From positions 186,001-250,000 of the forward strand of contig CAKRFN010000002.1 in assembly GCA_934320655.1 (NCBI GenBank): a stretch of 64,000 nt of DNA, in the 5' to 3' direction. Origin of the DNA: an uncultured Eubacterium sp. GTDB lineage: Bacteria; Bacillota; Clostridia; Lachnospirales; Lachnospiraceae. Below, one piece after another: positions 44,054 to 53,614 of the stretch; position 1 is the first letter of the stretch; every line of letters begins with the position of its first letter. Both the position numbers and the translations under genes were made by a program. A model generated the notes under the pieces. That model was not told the DNA's origin. It worked only from the letters and a program-made list of their open reading frames with translations, and searched no databases.

Positions 44054-44490
44054 ACAATAACTATTCTGTAATTTATTCCTCAGAAGCCAGAAATGATATC
44101 AAAAATGTCTATTCCTACATTGCTTTTGAACTACTGACTCCAGATACTGCCAAAAATCAGGTGAACAGAATCAGAAAAGCAGTCCGTTCCCTCGGCTTTA
44201 TGCCATCACGGCATCCTGTCGTTGATTGGGAACTAATGACTAAATACAGCAGGAACAGCGTAAATGCTGTTCCTTTTGCATTTAAGAAACATTTATATTG
44301 CGCCTGCTTTCTTTATGAACTCCAAATAGAGACTATACAGTACAGCGCAGACCGGAACACTGAAAAGCATTCCCAATATACCAAACGCCTCACCACCCAT
44401 CGTAACAGCCATCAGTACGAGCAGTCCCGGAAGCCCGACGGACTTTCCGACAACTCTTGGATAAATCAGATTGCCCTCCACCTGTTGTAA
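44050..44490 (+). pseudogene. RelE-type toxin with a lost C-terminal half
   Basis: Residues 1-61 match RelE/ParE toxins (YSVIYSSEARNDIKNVYSYIAF, RIRKAVRSLGFMPSRHPVVDWE). After that the frame runs into unrelated sequence, through a terminator hairpin and then antisense to the AI-2E gene, up to 44490. The expected strands with the RNA-binding Arg and the terminal Tyr/Arg residues are absent. The toxin is therefore very likely inactive, leaving an antitoxin without a partner. Confidence 0.7.
44252..44277. terminator. Terminator between toxin remnant and AI-2E gene
   Basis: GGAACAGC (44252-44259) pairs with GCTGTTCC (44266-44273), followed by four T. Confidence 0.65.
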
Positions 44491-45471
44491 GATAAGCAGA
44501 AAAATTACAAACCACACAGCCTTGACCGGATTTGCTAACAGAATCAAAAATGCCCCAAGCCCGCCGCCGATCCATGCGCCAAAGATCGGCACCAGCGAGG
44601 TGACGGCGACAAACATGGAAACCGCACCTGCATAGGGAATTCCCAAAATCAGCATTCCAAAAAAGCAGAGCACACCAATAATAACTGCTTCCGTCAACTG
44701 CCCGCTGACAAAGTTTGTAAAGACCTGATTCGTCAATGCAGTGATACTCAGAAGCCGCTGCGCTTTCTTTTGCGGAAGCACCGTTACGATCAGATTTTTC
44801 AAATGAGCTGCAACGACTTCCTTTTTTGCAAGCAGATACAGGGCAAACACGAATCCCAAAAGCACATTGACCAGACCCGAAACAATAGATGCTGCCGCAC
44901 CCCATGTCACGGTAATAATTCCGCGCCCTTCATCGTTGATAAAGGCTGTGATTTTCTCAATCAGCAAGTCAGGGTCGATCGCATATTCCGGCAAAACTAT
45001 ATTGTATTTTGCTGCCAGATGAACGGCATCCGTCCACCAATGTCCGATTTCCTCCACATAGGCAGGTATATTCCTGATAAATTCATCACTGGATTCCCGC
45101 AAACTGGGAATCATCATGAACACCACTGCAAACAATAGTCCCAGCACAAGAACGGCACTTAAAGTGAGACATACGGGTCTTGCCAGCTTTTCAGGAGCTT
45201 TCCGGCATGCCTTGTGCCAGCCGCGCTCTAATGGACGAAGAACGACGTTAATTAGAAACGCAATTCCACCACCAATCAGAAACGGTGAAAACAACGTGAA
45301 CACTTTTGCAAGAAAATGCAGAACAATATCAAGATTCATCAGTGCCCATGCAAATAAAATGAGTAGCAGCATTGCCCGAAAAATGTAGTGAACCATGCGT
45401 TTGTCGAACAGCTTACTTTCCGGTAATGCCGTATCTTTTCTATTATTATCTGTACTCTGTACGTTTTTCAC
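44293..45471 (-). CDS. AI-2E-family transporter
   Basis: About 392 residues with eight predicted membrane helices. Family features: LINVVLRPLERGW, PSLRESSDEF, a soluble middle part, then GQLTEAVIIGVLCFFGMLILGIPYAG and VEGNLIYPRVVGKSVGLPGL. Members export autoinducer-2 or act as Na+/H+ antiporters; the name does not fix the substrate. Start taken at GTG 45471 because GGAGG lies seven bases before it; an ATG ten codons earlier overlaps the CNNM gene end. Likely co-transcribed with that gene. Confidence 0.87.
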   Translation of the reverse strand: MKNVQSTDNNRKDTALPESKLFDKRMVHYIFRAMLLLILFAWALMNLDIVLHFLAKVFTLFSPFLIGGGIAFLINVVLRPLERGWHKACRKAPEKLARPVCLTLSAVLVLGLLFAVVFMMIPSLRESSDEFIRNIPAYVEEIGHWWTDAVHLAAKYNIVLPEYAIDPDLLIEKITAFINDEGRGIITVTWGAAASIVSGLVNVLLGFVFALYLLAKKEVVAAHLKNLIVTVLPQKKAQRLLSITALTNQVFTNFVSGQLTEAVIIGVLCFFGMLILGIPYAGAVSMFVAVTSLVPIFGAWIGGGLGAFLILLANPVKAVWFVIFLLILQQVEGNLIYPRVVGKSVGLPGLLVLMAVTMGGEAFGILGMLFSVPVCAVLYSLYLEFIKKAGAI

Positions 45472-45488
45472 TGTACTACCTCCATCTG

Positions 45489-46739
45489 CTATGATGCACA
45501 TTCAGGCATCTCATCACATTGTCTGACCGTAATGGAAGACACCCTGTACGCATTTAGTCCGGAAACCGTAATCTCTAAATGTCCAACGGTAAAAGATTCA
45601 CCTTTTACCGGAACTTTGTTCAGACACTCCATGACCCAGCCACCCACAAAAACACTGTCAGACTCCAGACTGATGTCAAAGAACTCCATAAAATCTTCCA
45701 GACTGACGGAGCAATCGACACGATAGACATTTTCCCCCAGCTTTTCAAAATCTTCTTCCACCTCATCGTGTTCATCCCAGATTTCGCCGACCAGCTCCTC
45801 CAGAATGTCCTCCATCGTTACAATGCCGAGTGTTCCGCCAAAGTCGTCCACAACGACTGCAATATGTGACTTTTGATGCTGGAGCATTTTCAGAATATCA
45901 CGAATTTTCGTATGCTGATAGACGAACAATGGCTCCGTCATAATCTCCGCAATGGGCTGATCTGTCATTTTTCCGTTTACATAGAAATCCTTCTGATGCA
46001 GCACGCCGACAACCTGATCAATCGTATCCCGATAAACCAACAGCCGTGAAAACCGTGATTGCGTAAAGGCTCTTGCAATTTCCTCATGGCTCTCATTGAT
46101 ATTTACGACCTCCAGCTCTATCCGGTGCGTTAATATCTCCGCTGCCGTCAATTCACCAAACTCTAAGGCATTTCGCAAAAGCTCGCCCTCATTTTCATCG
46201 ATGCCGCCATCCTGCTCAACATCCTCCATGAAAAGAAGCAGCTCCTCATGCGACATTTTTGTATTATCATCAGTCTTTAAAAACCGTGAAACAAACTTTT
46301 TCCACTGGGAAAAGAGAAAATTCAACGGTGTCAGCACCCATATCCAGATGCGTATGAAAGGTGCACTGAATAACGCGAAACGCTCCGGCGTGTCCTTTGC
46401 GATGCTCTTAGGGGTGATTTCACCGAAAATCAGTACAACGATCGTCACAACGACGGTAGAAATCGTTGCACCAACGTCACCGTAAAGTTCAACGAATAAA
46501 AGCGTACCGATGGAAGCTACTGTGATATTCACAATATTGTTTCCAATCAGTATGGTAGAGATCAACCGGTCATAATCTCCGGCAAGCCTGAGTGCTAACG
46601 CTGCCTTTTTGTTTCCGTTATCCGCAAGAACCTTCAGCCGCGTCTTATTCAAAGACGAAAATGCGGTTTCCGTTGCACTGAAATAAGCAGACATGACAAG
46701 ACAGACTGCCATTGCTAAAACACTTCCTATGTAATTCAT
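45489..46739 (-). CDS. CNNM/CorC-family membrane protein (HlyC/CorC)
   Basis: 416 residues: N-terminal DUF21 membrane domain with about four helices (SAYFSATETAFSSLNKTRL, LIFGEITPKSIAKD), a CBS pair (HEEIARAFTQSRFSRLLVYRD, AVVVDDFGGTLGIVTMEDILEELVGEIWDE) and a CorC_HlyC C-terminal domain. Thought to export Mg2+ or related cations. It is divergent from a KdpD/KdpE-type pair and upstream of the AI-2E gene. Confidence 0.9.
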   Translation of the reverse strand: MNYIGSVLAMAVCLVMSAYFSATETAFSSLNKTRLKVLADNGNKKAALALRLAGDYDRLISTILIGNNIVNITVASIGTLLFVELYGDVGATISTVVVTIVVLIFGEITPKSIAKDTPERFALFSAPFIRIWIWVLTPLNFLFSQWKKFVSRFLKTDDNTKMSHEELLLFMEDVEQDGGIDENEGELLRNALEFGELTAAEILTHRIELEVVNINESHEEIARAFTQSRFSRLLVYRDTIDQVVGVLHQKDFYVNGKMTDQPIAEIMTEPLFVYQHTKIRDILKMLQHQKSHIAVVVDDFGGTLGIVTMEDILEELVGEIWDEHDEVEEDFEKLGENVYRVDCSVSLEDFMEFFDISLESDSVFVGGWVMECLNKVPVKGESFTVGHLEITVSGLNAYRVSSITVRQCDEMPECAS

Positions 46740-46994
46740 TTCAATCTCCTTTATTTTCTATTCAAAGACACATCTATACCCTATACGACAGAATGGGATG
46801 TAGCTATGCTGCATTTGAACCGCCTGCCGTCCACGTAGCACACGGCACAACGCGTTTTTATCATAGCATTTCTGCGGTGTAGATTTGGTAAAGAAATCAG
46901 TTCCGCATCATATCACCCTATGAAAAATCTTGATACACCTCTTTCTATGGAATATAATGATCCTGTTACAAATATTTCCGGAGGGAAAATTGCC

Positions 46995-48056
46995 ATGAAA
47001 AATCACCAACGGCAAAGAGATCTTCTGTTTTCAGTCATTGTCTTTTGCTGTGCGTTTGCCTTCAATCTTCTGATTCAGAAAATCTTCACGACACAGACGC
47101 TGGTTCCCATGATATTTGTGTTCGGTGTGTTCCTCATCTCACTGAAAACGCATGGATATTGCTACGGCATTATTTCTGCCATCGTCAGTGTATTTGCAGT
47201 AAATTTTGCTTTTACCTATCCATATTATGCTTTTGACTTTTTTATGGAAGAAAGCATTCTATCCGCCGTCATCATGATGATCGTTGCTGTTTCTACCAGT
47301 ATATTGAACATCCGGATACGGGATCAGGAAAAATTAAAAGCAGAAACTGAAAAAGAGCGGATGCGCGGCAATCTGCTGCGGGCGATCTCCCATGACCTGC
47401 GTACACCGCTTACCTCAATATATGGTTCCACCTCCACGCTCATTACCAAATATGATGCACTTCCCAAGGAACAGCAGCTGAAACTGCTGGGTGAAATTCA
47501 GGAAGATAGTGAATGGCTGATCCGCATGGTTGAAAATCTGTTATCCGTTACAAGAATTGACGATGCGAAGGTCGAAGTTATTAAAACCACAACTGTCCTT
47601 GACGAACTGATTGACTCCGTTCTCATGAAGTTTTCAAAAAAACATCCAAATCAAAAAGTAACCACCCATATACCGGACGATTTTGTGGATATTCCAATGG
47701 ATTCCATTCTGATCGAACAGGTGCTGCTGAATCTTCTTGAGAATGCCGTATTTCATGCAAAGGGCATGACAGAGCTTCAATTATCCGTTTTTCTTGAAGA
47801 TAACAGGGCAGTATTTGAGGTCGCCGATAACGGCTGCGGTGTCCCTGATGAGGCGCTGAATAAAATTTTTAACGGACGCTATGAAAAATCCACTGCACCG
47901 GTAGACGGAACCCGAAGTAACATGGGGATTGGATTGTCTGTATGTGCTGCCATAATCAAGGCGCATAACAGTGAGATTTCTGCGAAAAACAGAGACGGTG
48001 GCGGTATGGTTTTCCGTTTTTCTCTGGAAAGAGAGTGTGATGACGATGAGCAATAA
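46995..48056 (+). CDS. KdpD-like sensor histidine kinase without the N-terminal KdpD/USP domains
   Basis: About 353 residues. Four clustered hydrophobic helices (DUF4118, residues 10-100), then HisKA with AISHDLRTPLTSIYGS and HATPase with NLLENAVFHA, DNGCGVP and MGIGLSVCAAIIKAH. This equals the C-terminal half of KdpD; the cytoplasmic KdpD and universal-stress domains are absent. Start at MKNHQRQ is supported by GGAGGG nine bases upstream. Its end overlaps the response regulator. No kdpFABC genes are in the window. Confidence 0.85.
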   Translation: MKNHQRQRDLLFSVIVFCCAFAFNLLIQKIFTTQTLVPMIFVFGVFLISLKTHGYCYGIISAIVSVFAVNFAFTYPYYAFDFFMEESILSAVIMMIVAVSTSILNIRIRDQEKLKAETEKERMRGNLLRAISHDLRTPLTSIYGSTSTLITKYDALPKEQQLKLLGEIQEDSEWLIRMVENLLSVTRIDDAKVEVIKTTTVLDELIDSVLMKFSKKHPNQKVTTHIPDDFVDIPMDSILIEQVLLNLLENAVFHAKGMTELQLSVFLEDNRAVFEVADNGCGVPDEALNKIFNGRYEKSTAPVDGTRSNMGIGLSVCAAIIKAHNSEISAKNRDGGGMVFRFSLERECDDDEQ

Positions 48057-48753
48057 CAAGTATAAAATTCTGATTGTAGAAGATGAAACGAATATCCGCA
48101 GCTTTATCAAGGCAAATCTGGAAACCAGCGATTATCAGGTGATCTGTGCCGAAACCTGCGAACTTGGCATGCTGCTGTACGCATCCCATCATCCGGATCT
48201 CATCATTCTGGATCTCGGTCTGCCGGATATCGACGGTCTGCACCTTATCCGGGAAATCCGGGAAACAGATGCGATTCCTATCCTTGTCCTGTCAGCACGC
48301 TCCAATGAAAGGGACAAGGTCGAGGCATTGGATTTAGGTGCAAATGATTATATAACCAAACCGTTTGGTACAGATGAGCTTTTAGCCCGTATCCGTGCCG
48401 CTCTCCGCAGCCATCGGCACGGAATTGAGAACGAATGCACGCCCGGTGGCAAATTTCAGGTTCAGGATTTAGTCATAGACTATGACAAACGGCAGGTGTT
48501 TATTGGCAAAGATGAAATAGACCTGACACAGACGGAATACAATATTGTGTCCTATCTCTCCATCCATGCCGGAAAGGTATTAACTTATGCCGCAATCATC
48601 CGCTCAGTCTGGGGATATTCGGATTACGGAAGCGTCAAGAAGCTTCAGGTAAATATGAAAAACATACGGAAAAAAATGGGTGTGACACCCGGCGAAAAAC
48701 GCTACATCATCAATGAGCTTGGCGTCGGGTATCGTATGCTGGAAAATGATTAA
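48040..48753 (+). CDS. KdpE-like OmpR-family response regulator
   Basis: About 237 residues: receiver with ILIVEDETNIRSFI, LIILDLGLPDIDG (acceptor Asp) and YITKPFGTDELLARIRAALR, then a winged HTH ending in KKLQVNMKNIRKKMG and YIINELGVGYRML. This C-terminus is typical for KdpE. Overlaps the sensor gene by 17 bases (or 11 with an alternative ATG). Targets could be a potassium system elsewhere or the divergent CNNM/AI-2E unit. Confidence 0.88.
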   Translation: MTMSNNKYKILIVEDETNIRSFIKANLETSDYQVICAETCELGMLLYASHHPDLIILDLGLPDIDGLHLIREIRETDAIPILVLSARSNERDKVEALDLGANDYITKPFGTDELLARIRAALRSHRHGIENECTPGGKFQVQDLVIDYDKRQVFIGKDEIDLTQTEYNIVSYLSIHAGKVLTYAAIIRSVWGYSDYGSVKKLQVNMKNIRKKMGVTPGEKRYIINELGVGYRMLEND

Positions 48754-48793
48754 AAAATGGTGTCTGTCTCCGAGGGAAACAGACACCATTTTT
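48753..48793. terminator. Bidirectional terminator between kdpE-like gene and prfA
   Basis: AAAAATGGTGTCTGT (48753-48767) pairs exactly with ACAGACACCATTTTT (48779-48793). Confidence 0.9.
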
Positions 48794-48798
48794 AGTCA

Positions 48799-49869
48799 TT
48801 ATTCATTCATATTCGCCAGTTTCTTCGCCTGGTCCGCCGCGATACATGCATCGATGATCTCCTGAATATCTCCGTTCATGATCTTGTCCAGCTTGTACAG
48901 GGTGAGATTGATCCGGTGATCGGTCACGCGCCCCTGCGGGAAATTGTAGGTACGGATCTTCTCGGAGCGGTCTCCGGTTCCGATCTGGCTGCGGCGTGCC
49001 GCTGACTCTGCATCCTGCTGTTTTTGCAGTTCGAGGTCATACAGCTTGGAGCGCAGCAACGCAAATGCCTTCTCCTTGTTCTGAAGCTGTGACTTCTCGG
49101 TCTGGCTGTAGATCACGATTCCGGTCGGATAATGGGTCAGACGCACTGCGGAGTCCGTCGTGTTGACACACTGACCACCGTTTCCGGATGCACGCATGAC
49201 ATCGATACGGATATCCTTCTCATCGATCTGGACATCGACATCCTCTGCCTCAGGCATCACTGCTACCGTACAGGTAGATGTCTGGATACGTCCCTGTGAC
49301 TCAGTCTCCGGTACACGCTGCACGCGGTGTACGCCGGACTCATATTTCAATACGGAATATGCACCTGCTCCGGTCACCATAAAGTCTACGGACTTCATAC
49401 CGCCGATACCGGTCTCATCCGCTTCGAGTGTCTCCACCTTCCAACGGCGGCTCTCCGCATAGTGTACATACATGCGATAGATCTCTGCGGCAAATAATGC
49501 AGCTTCCTCTCCACCCGCACCGGCACGGATCTCCACAATGACATTTTTGTCATCGTTCGGGTCCTTCGGCAGCAACAGGATCTTGAGTTTTTCTTCGAGT
49601 TCTGCCACATTTGCTTTCGCCTCGTTCAATTCCTCCTTGGCGAGCTCCTTCATCTCCTCGTCGCTCTCCTCATCGAGCATCACAAGCGCATCCTCAATCG
49701 CCTGCTTACTCTTTTTATATTCGCGGAATGCCTCAACGATCGGCGTGAGATCACTCTGCTCTTTCATCAGCTTGCGGAAGCGGTTGGCATCGTTTGCCAC
49801 ATCCGGCTCCGACAGCTCACTCATTATCTCCTCATATCGGACTAACAGATCCTCTAATTTGTCAAACAT
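48799..49869 (-). CDS. prfA: Peptide chain release factor 1
   Basis: Terminates translation at UAA and UAG. 356 residues with the codon-recognition loop [13 protein letters not shown] (P-x-T form of RF1) and the catalytic GGQ in [17 protein letters not shown]. It lies 14 bases after prmC, the methylase that modifies its GGQ Gln. Confidence 0.96.
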   Translation of the reverse strand: MFDKLEDLLVRYEEIMSELSEPDVANDANRFRKLMKEQSDLTPIVEAFREYKKSKQAIEDALVMLDEESDEEMKELAKEELNEAKANVAELEEKLKILLLPKDPNDDKNVIVEIRAGAGGEEAALFAAEIYRMYVHYAESRRWKVETLEADETGIGGMKSVDFMVTGAGAYSVLKYESGVHRVQRVPETESQGRIQTSTCTVAVMPEAEDVDVQIDEKDIRIDVMRASGNGGQCVNTTDSAVRLTHYPTGIVIYSQTEKSQLQNKEKAFALLRSKLYDLELQKQQDAESAARRSQIGTGDRSEKIRTYNFPQGRVTDHRINLTLYKLDKIMNGDIQEIIDACIAADQAKKLANMNE

Positions 49870-49883
49870 GTCTTTTCTCCTTC

Positions 49884-50726
49884 TTATTCACGGTTAGTGG
49901 ACAGATATCCTCTCACGACCCGGTCGTTTCCCGCCAGATCCTTGATCACCAGCACGCCCTCAAAACCTGCCTCATGCATCAGGTGGCGTACTGCCTCACC
50001 CTGATCATAGCCGATCTCAAAGAGCAGCCATCCGTTTTCCTTCAAATAATTCGGTGCCTCGTGCGTGATGTTGCGGTAAAAATCGAGTCCGTCCACGCCG
50101 CCATCGAGTGCCTGCAAAGGCTCAAACTGGCTCACCTCCGGCATGAGCTTTAAGATCTCCTCCTGCGCGATGTAGGGCGGATTAGAAACAATCACATCGA
50201 ACGTATCGCTCACATTGTCAAACAGGTTGCTGCGCACCCATTCCGCATCAAGCTCATGCAGCTTTGCATTCTCCTTTGCGACGAGCAGCGCCTGCTTACT
50301 GATGTCACTTCCCACACCTGTCACCGTCGGCGCATTTTTCAGAATACTCAGCAGCACACAGCCAGAGCCGGTACACAGATCGAGCACCTTCATATTCGGC
50401 TCTACTACCTTTAGTGTCTCCTCAACAAGTGTTTCCGTATCCTGTCTGGGGATCAGCACATTGGAATTCACATGAAACGTCATTCCCATAAATTCCTGCT
50501 CCCCGGTAATATATTGCAACGGGACATGCTCCGCACGTTTTTCGAGCACACGCTCATATTCTGACAATACCTCCGGCTCCACCTCATCGCCGCTGTGCAT
50601 AAAATAAAAGCTGCGGTCAATATGTGCTACCATCTCCAGTAACAGCCATGCATCCGTTTTCGCATCGGTGATCCCTGCTGCCTGCAACAGCTTCTCACCT
50701 TTTTGCTCTGCCTCTCTGTATGTCAT
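49884..50726 (-). CDS. prmC: Release-factor glutamine methyltransferase
   Basis: Methylates the GGQ glutamine of RF1/RF2. 280 residues: helical N-terminal domain ([16 protein letters not shown]), [40 protein letters not shown] and the NPPYIAQEE motif that holds the target Gln. Placed upstream of prfA as is usual. Confidence 0.96.
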   Translation of the reverse strand: MTYREAEQKGEKLLQAAGITDAKTDAWLLLEMVAHIDRSFYFMHSGDEVEPEVLSEYERVLEKRAEHVPLQYITGEQEFMGMTFHVNSNVLIPRQDTETLVEETLKVVEPNMKVLDLCTGSGCVLLSILKNAPTVTGVGSDISKQALLVAKENAKLHELDAEWVRSNLFDNVSDTFDVIVSNPPYIAQEEILKLMPEVSQFEPLQALDGGVDGLDFYRNITHEAPNYLKENGWLLFEIGYDQGEAVRHLMHEAGFEGVLVIKDLAGNDRVVRGYLSTNRE

Positions 50727-50759
50727 CTGTCAGCCTCCCTCCAGATGTATCCACACCCA

Positions 50760-51680
50760 TCACTCACGTATCTCCTGCACGTAAGCCTTCCAGTCAAATA
50801 CCGCCTCCACGGAGGCGATGCCTACCTCGATCATATCATCGTCCGGTTCGCGCGTCGTCAGACGCTGCAGTAACATACCCGGCTTGCTCAGAAGTCCGAT
50901 CACTTTTCCCTCACTGCGTCCCGCCAGACGGATCAGTTCATAAGAGATACCGGCGATCACCGGTATCAGCAAAATGCGCACGAGCACACGCAGCAGCGGT
51001 GAGTCTACCCGTATAAAAATAAACAGAATCACGCTCACCATGATCACAAAAAACAAAAAACTCGTTCCGCAGCGCTTGTGCAGTCTCGAACTTTTGCGCA
51101 CATTTTCCACGTTCAGATCCATACCGTGCTCAATGCAGTTGATGCACTTGTGCTCCGCACCGTGATACATATAGACGCGCTGGATATCTTTCATGAGCGA
51201 GATCCCAACCACATACGCCAGAAAAATCACCACGCGAAGGACTCCCTCCATCACGGCGATCGCCGTATCCGACCAGCCGAGTCCGGCAAACAGTGTGGAC
51301 AGCCAGTACGGAAGCAGCATAAAAATCGCCACCGCCATCACGATCGACAGTACGATCGTACCGCCCATCAGCATATGATCCTGCTTTTCTTTTTTTGCAG
51401 CCTGCTGCTCACTCAGCTCCTGTTGTTGTTCTTCCTCCTCGAAAAAGGACGAAGAAAACGACAGGCTGCTCATGCCGAGCACAAGCGAATCCACAAAGCT
51501 GACGACACCGCGCACGAGCGGCAGCCGTGCCACTGCACCGTTTCCAAATATGCTTTTATATTCCTTTTTCTCAACGACAATCTCACCGTCGCTCTTACGG
51601 ACAGCCACCGCATAGGTGTCCTTATTTTTCATCATGACACCTTCGAGTACAGCCTGTCCGCCGATTCCTGAATATCTCAT
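50760..51680 (-). CDS. DUF1385 (YqhQ-like) membrane protein
   Basis: 306 residues with an N-terminal motif YSGIGGQAVLEGVMMKN, an extended YHGAEHKCINCIEHG motif with HxxEH-type metal-like residues, and about five membrane helices. These are diagnostic for DUF1385. The biochemical role is unknown; the gene sits between rpmE and prmC in many Clostridia. Confidence 0.9.
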   Translation of the reverse strand: MRYSGIGGQAVLEGVMMKNKDTYAVAVRKSDGEIVVEKKEYKSIFGNGAVARLPLVRGVVSFVDSLVLGMSSLSFSSSFFEEEEQQQELSEQQAAKKEKQDHMLMGGTIVLSIVMAVAIFMLLPYWLSTLFAGLGWSDTAIAVMEGVLRVVIFLAYVVGISLMKDIQRVYMYHGAEHKCINCIEHGMDLNVENVRKSSRLHKRCGTSFLFFVIMVSVILFIFIRVDSPLLRVLVRILLIPVIAGISYELIRLAGRSEGKVIGLLSKPGMLLQRLTTREPDDDMIEVGIASVEAVFDWKAYVQEIRE

Positions 51681-51702
51681 TGCTATATTATTTCCTATAA
51701 TG

Positions 51703-51736
51703 TAAAAAAGGTTGAAGCTGTAGCAACTTCAACCTT
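51703..51736 (-). terminator. rpmE terminator
   Basis: AAGGTTGAAG (51708-51717) pairs with CTTCAACCTT (51727-51736); minus strand continues with six T. Confidence 0.85.
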
Positions 51737-51749
51737 AGTTTCCATGTGA

Positions 51750-51950
51750 TTATTTCATGCCGTATTTCTTGTTGAACTGCTCAATACGTCCGCGTGCCTG
51801 GTTCGCTTTCTGCTGTCCTGTATAGAACGGATGGCACTTAGAACAAATCTCAACATGGATTTCCTTCTTTGTAGAACCTGTTACAAATGTGTTGCCACAG
51901 TTACATGTAACGGTTGCCTCATAGTATTCGGGCTGGATCTCTGTCTGCAT
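51750..51950 (-). CDS. rpmE: Ribosomal protein bL31 (zinc form)
   Basis: 66 residues starting [22 protein letters not shown] and ending [14 protein letters not shown]. Four cysteines (CNCG and CSKC) bind zinc, so this is the C+ form that can serve as a zinc store. Start at MQTEIQ is supported by GTGAGGTG upstream and by family length; the open frame before it is leader sequence. Confidence 0.94.
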   Translation of the reverse strand: MQTEIQPEYYEATVTCNCGNTFVTGSTKKEIHVEICSKCHPFYTGQQKANQARGRIEQFNKKYGMK

Positions 51951-51995
51951 CTTTTTCACCTCACTACTCGAAATATTATCTAAAAATCTATCTAT

Positions 51996-52015
51996 GTTCA
52001 TATCTGTAAATGAAC
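51996..52015 (-). promoter_or_regulatory. Small leader hairpin upstream of rpmE
   Basis: GTTCAT (51996-52001) and ATGAAC (52010-52015) pair with an eight-base loop in the roughly 95-base rpmE leader. It could be a binding site for feedback by L31, but this is speculative. Confidence 0.3.
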
Positions 52016-52050
52016 GTTCTGTGTCTGTCGCATTCTCACAACAGCTTATT

Positions 52051-52079
52051 TATTGTAGCATAACGAATTATGTAATGCA
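52051..52079 (-). promoter_or_regulatory. rpmE promoter
   Basis: Minus-strand TTGCAT (52074-52079), 17 bases, TACAAT (52051-52056), right after the rho stop. Confidence 0.65.
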
Positions 52080-52086
52080 AGCATTT

Positions 52087-53502
52087 TTACAAAAATTTCT
52101 TTTTGATGACCTGCTGCACATATTCGTGATTATTCCGCGTATGCGCGAACATATTTAAGATCGTTTCAACCGCTTCATCCGTCTTCATACCGTTGATCGC
52201 ACGGCGCATGATCGTAACTGCCTCGCGCTCCTCGCGGTCAAGCAGCAGATCCTCGCGTCTGGTGCTCGATTTGGTGATGTCCAGCGCCGGAAATACCCTA
52301 CGCTCGGAGAGCTTGCGGTCTAACACCAGCTCCATATTACCGGTTCCCTTGAACTCCTCATAGACAACATCATCCATCTTGCTGCCGGTATCCACGAGCG
52401 CGGTCGCCAGTATGGTCAGGCTGCCGCCCTCACGCATATTGCGGGCTGCACCGAAGAAACGCTTGGGCATATGCAGTGCCGCAGGGTCCAGACCACCGGA
52501 GAGTGTACGTCCACTCGGCGGCACGGTCAGATTGTAGGCACGCGCCAGTCTCGTAATGCTGTCGAGTAAAATCATGACATCCTTGCCGTGCTCAACCAGA
52601 CGCTTTGCACGCTCCACGGTCATCTCCGATACGCGCTTATGGCGCTCCGGCTGCTCATCGAAGGTCGAATAGATCACTTCGACGTTATCGCCTTCGATCG
52701 CCTCTTTAATATCCGTGACTTCCTCCGGACGCTCATCGATCAGTAATATAATCAGATGCATCTCCGGATTGTTCTTCTTGACGGAACGGGCGACCTCTTT
52801 CAAAAGTGTCGTCTTTCCTGCCTTCGGCGGAGATACGATCATACCACGCTGTCCTTTTCCGATCGGTGATACCAGATCCACGATACGCATCGCGAGCCCG
52901 CCGCGGTCTGTCTCCAGACGCAGGCGCTCATTCGGGAAAATCGGTGTCAGATCCTCAAAATTCTTACGTCTTGATGCCACTGACGGCGGATAGCCATTGA
53001 TCGTTGTAATATATAACAAAGCTGAAAACTTCTCGCTCTGTGTCTTGATTCTTGTATTGCCGCATACGATATCGCCTGTTTTGAGGCGGAATCTGCGGAT
53101 CTGTGACGGTGATACATACACATCATTCTCGCCGGGCAGATAGTTTGCACAGCGGATAAATCCGTATCCCTCCTGCATCACTTCGAGGATACCGTTCGCC
53201 GTAATACCACTGTCCAGATTGGGATTGGGCTGTTCCCCCTGATCCACGTTCCTTTCAGTATGCTCCGCTGCCGGTTCTGTCTGTGTGTTGTGTTCTTTTT
53301 TTGTTTTTTCTGTCTTTTCTCTCGCCTGCGCGGCTTCATCCTCGCGCTTTTTGATCTGCTTGAGCCGCTGGTCTTCCGCCAGCATCGCCTCTACAACCTC
53401 TGCCTTTTTCAAGCCTGAAATACTTTTTAATCCGCGCGCCTTCGCCAGATCCTTGAGTGCCGCCACGCTGAGCGACTCATACTTCTCTCGCATATTATCC
53501 AT
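52087..53502 (-). CDS. rho: Transcription termination factor Rho
   Basis: Hexameric RNA helicase ending transcription at Rho sites. 471 residues: Rho_N ([19 protein letters not shown]), a charged insert (about 50-90) rich in Lys/Glu/Gln, RNA-binding cold-shock domain ([25 protein letters not shown]), Walker [14 protein letters not shown] and [13 protein letters not shown]. Insert length is common in Clostridia. AGGAG lies nine bases before ATG. Confidence 0.95.
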   Translation of the reverse strand: MDNMREKYESLSVAALKDLAKARGLKSISGLKKAEVVEAMLAEDQRLKQIKKREDEAAQAREKTEKTKKEHNTQTEPAAEHTERNVDQGEQPNPNLDSGITANGILEVMQEGYGFIRCANYLPGENDVYVSPSQIRRFRLKTGDIVCGNTRIKTQSEKFSALLYITTINGYPPSVASRRKNFEDLTPIFPNERLRLETDRGGLAMRIVDLVSPIGKGQRGMIVSPPKAGKTTLLKEVARSVKKNNPEMHLIILLIDERPEEVTDIKEAIEGDNVEVIYSTFDEQPERHKRVSEMTVERAKRLVEHGKDVMILLDSITRLARAYNLTVPPSGRTLSGGLDPAALHMPKRFFGAARNMREGGSLTILATALVDTGSKMDDVVYEEFKGTGNMELVLDRKLSERRVFPALDITKSSTRREDLLLDREEREAVTIMRRAINGMKTDEAVETILNMFAHTRNNHEYVQQVIKKKFL

Positions 53503-53614
53503 GTCTAAAATCTCCTAATAACATATCACGTTCTTACGAATGGGGAAAACAATGATTTGAAAATAGATGCTTGTATTATACACCATTCTTTCCAGAATAG
53601 GAAGTCCTATTTTT

